Below are positions 63,143 through 64,000 of a DNA stretch of 64,000 nucleotides, piece after piece. This DNA is from Oegoconia quadripuncta. Its lineage: Eukaryota > Arthropoda > Insecta > Lepidoptera > Autostichidae. Each line of letters begins with the position of its first letter. The first letter of the stretch is position 1. The DNA lies in NCBI GenBank assembly GCA_949316235.1, contig OX438747.1, positions 26,788,618 through 26,852,617 on the forward strand, in the 5' to 3' direction. The notes under the pieces are model-generated. The model was not told the origin of the DNA. It searched no databases and worked only from the letters and a program-made list of their open reading frames with translations. A program made the position numbers and the translations under genes.

Positions 63143-63384
63143 ATAAGGTCTAACAAAATTAACCCGACAAACTTTGGCAATTGCACGTACATGAAAATAA
63201 AATAGCATATTCATTAAAAAAAAACTAGCCTTAAAAATGAAAATACACATTAACAGACTTACTTCATTTCGATTGTACCTTGTTTTATCAATGAGAAAAA
63301 ACAGGCAACGTTCCATTGATATTGAAGACGACAAAGGGGGTACACTCTGTAACGTTTGTCGGGTAAATTTTGTTAGACCTTATA
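63143..63384. mobile_element. MITE with about 33-bp TIRs
   Basis: 'ataaggtctaacaaaatt' + 'acccgacaaac' at the left is matched inverted on the right ('gtttgtcgggtaaattttgt' + 'tagacctta'). 242 bp, non-coding, intronic or upstream of the visible MCC exons. Confidence 0.65.
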
Positions 63385-63388
63385 TATG

Positions 63389-63965
63389 TCATTAGTCTGG
63401 AGTCCAAGGTAGAGACATGTATGGCGCCGCGTACCTTCAGTAGGCGCCGTGCAGAATGACTCTGGCTCGGTTATGTTAGCCTGGTACCGGCAGTCATTAG
63501 AACTCAAGGTAGCGATAGGGTCACGTAGGGCACCATTTACCAAAACTAAGCGCCGTGCAGAGCGACTGTCGCTCGGTTACGTTAGCCTGGTACCGGCGGG
63601 CATTAGTCTGGGGTTCAAGGTAAAGGTAGAGCAATAGGGTCATGTAGGACACCGTTTACCTTCAGTAGGCGCCGTACACAGCGACTGTCGCTCGGTTATG
63701 TTAGCCTGGTACCGGCAGTCATTAGTCTGGGGTTCAAGGTAGCAATAGGGTCACGTAGGGCACCGTCTACCTTCAGTAGGTGCCGTGCTGAGTGAATCTC
63801 GCTCGGTTATGTTAGCCTGGTACCGGCAGTCATTAGTCTGGGGTTCAAGGTAAAGGTAGAGCAATAGGGTCATGTAGGGCACCGTCTACCTTTAGTAGGC
63901 GCCGTGCAGAGTGACTCTGGCTCGGTTATGTTAGCCTGGTACCGGCGGGCATCAGTCTGAGGTTA
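63389..63965. repeat. About 112-bp minisatellite, intronic, orientation 2
   Basis: Five units with 'ttatgttagcctggtaccgg' and 'cattagtctggggttcaagg', the reverse complement of the array at 56111-56660. The right flank to the window end is the exact complement of the left flank of that array. Confidence 0.85.
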
Positions 63966-64000
63966 AGTCAAAGTCAAATTTCCAATTCCGTTCATCGTTT

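Overview
The window reads as a piece of a moth or butterfly (Lepidoptera) nuclear genome. The DNA is AT-rich, the genes are split by introns, and much of the sequence between exons is transposon-derived: tRNA-derived SINEs, a mariner, a short-LTR Ty3/Gypsy element, LINE tails and many MITEs. These repeat types are typical of Lepidoptera, but no species is assigned. All host genes recognised lie on the minus strand.

Layout. (1) 1-4732: 5' part of a C2H2 zinc-finger gene (ZnF-1; exons 4732-4613, 2067-1977 and 750 to beyond the window), with an apparently intact mariner in intron 1. (2) 4733-15757: repeat-dense intergenic DNA with a TIR element split by two poly(A) retroposons, a THAP-domain TIR transposon, an orphan dynactin-p50-like exon, a mag-like LTR retrotransposon with 147-bp LTRs that look identical, and decayed zinc-finger DNA. 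(3) 15758-27974: ZnF-2, a paralogue of ZnF-1 with the same three-exon plan. Its last intron holds four exons of a second protein with an AT-rich acidic N-terminus, a Crypton-like tyrosine-recombinase fold and a C-terminal SANT-like domain. The first two exons are phase-compatible with both 3' ends, so the locus may make two proteins from one promoter.

(4) 27975-44943: intergenic. The core is three tandem copies of a 3,164-bp block (32474-41964), itself made of a piggyBac fragment, retroposon and SINE copies, a GC-rich island and part of a TTA-flanked MITE. (5) 44944 to beyond 62725: fourteen 3' exons of an MCC (colorectal mutant cancer protein) homologue, recognised from conserved blocks and an ETDL C-terminus of PDZ-ligand type. 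All junction phases agree. Two exons contain in-frame minisatellites that duplicate the exon end together with its splice donor, and two neighbouring exons look like duplicates. Introns carry SINEs, LINE fragments and an inverted pair of roughly 112-bp-unit minisatellites.

No rRNA, true tRNA, CRISPR or operon-like structure was seen. Splice sites were assigned by eye from GT/AG signals, reading frame and family alignment from memory; no RNA evidence or database search was available.
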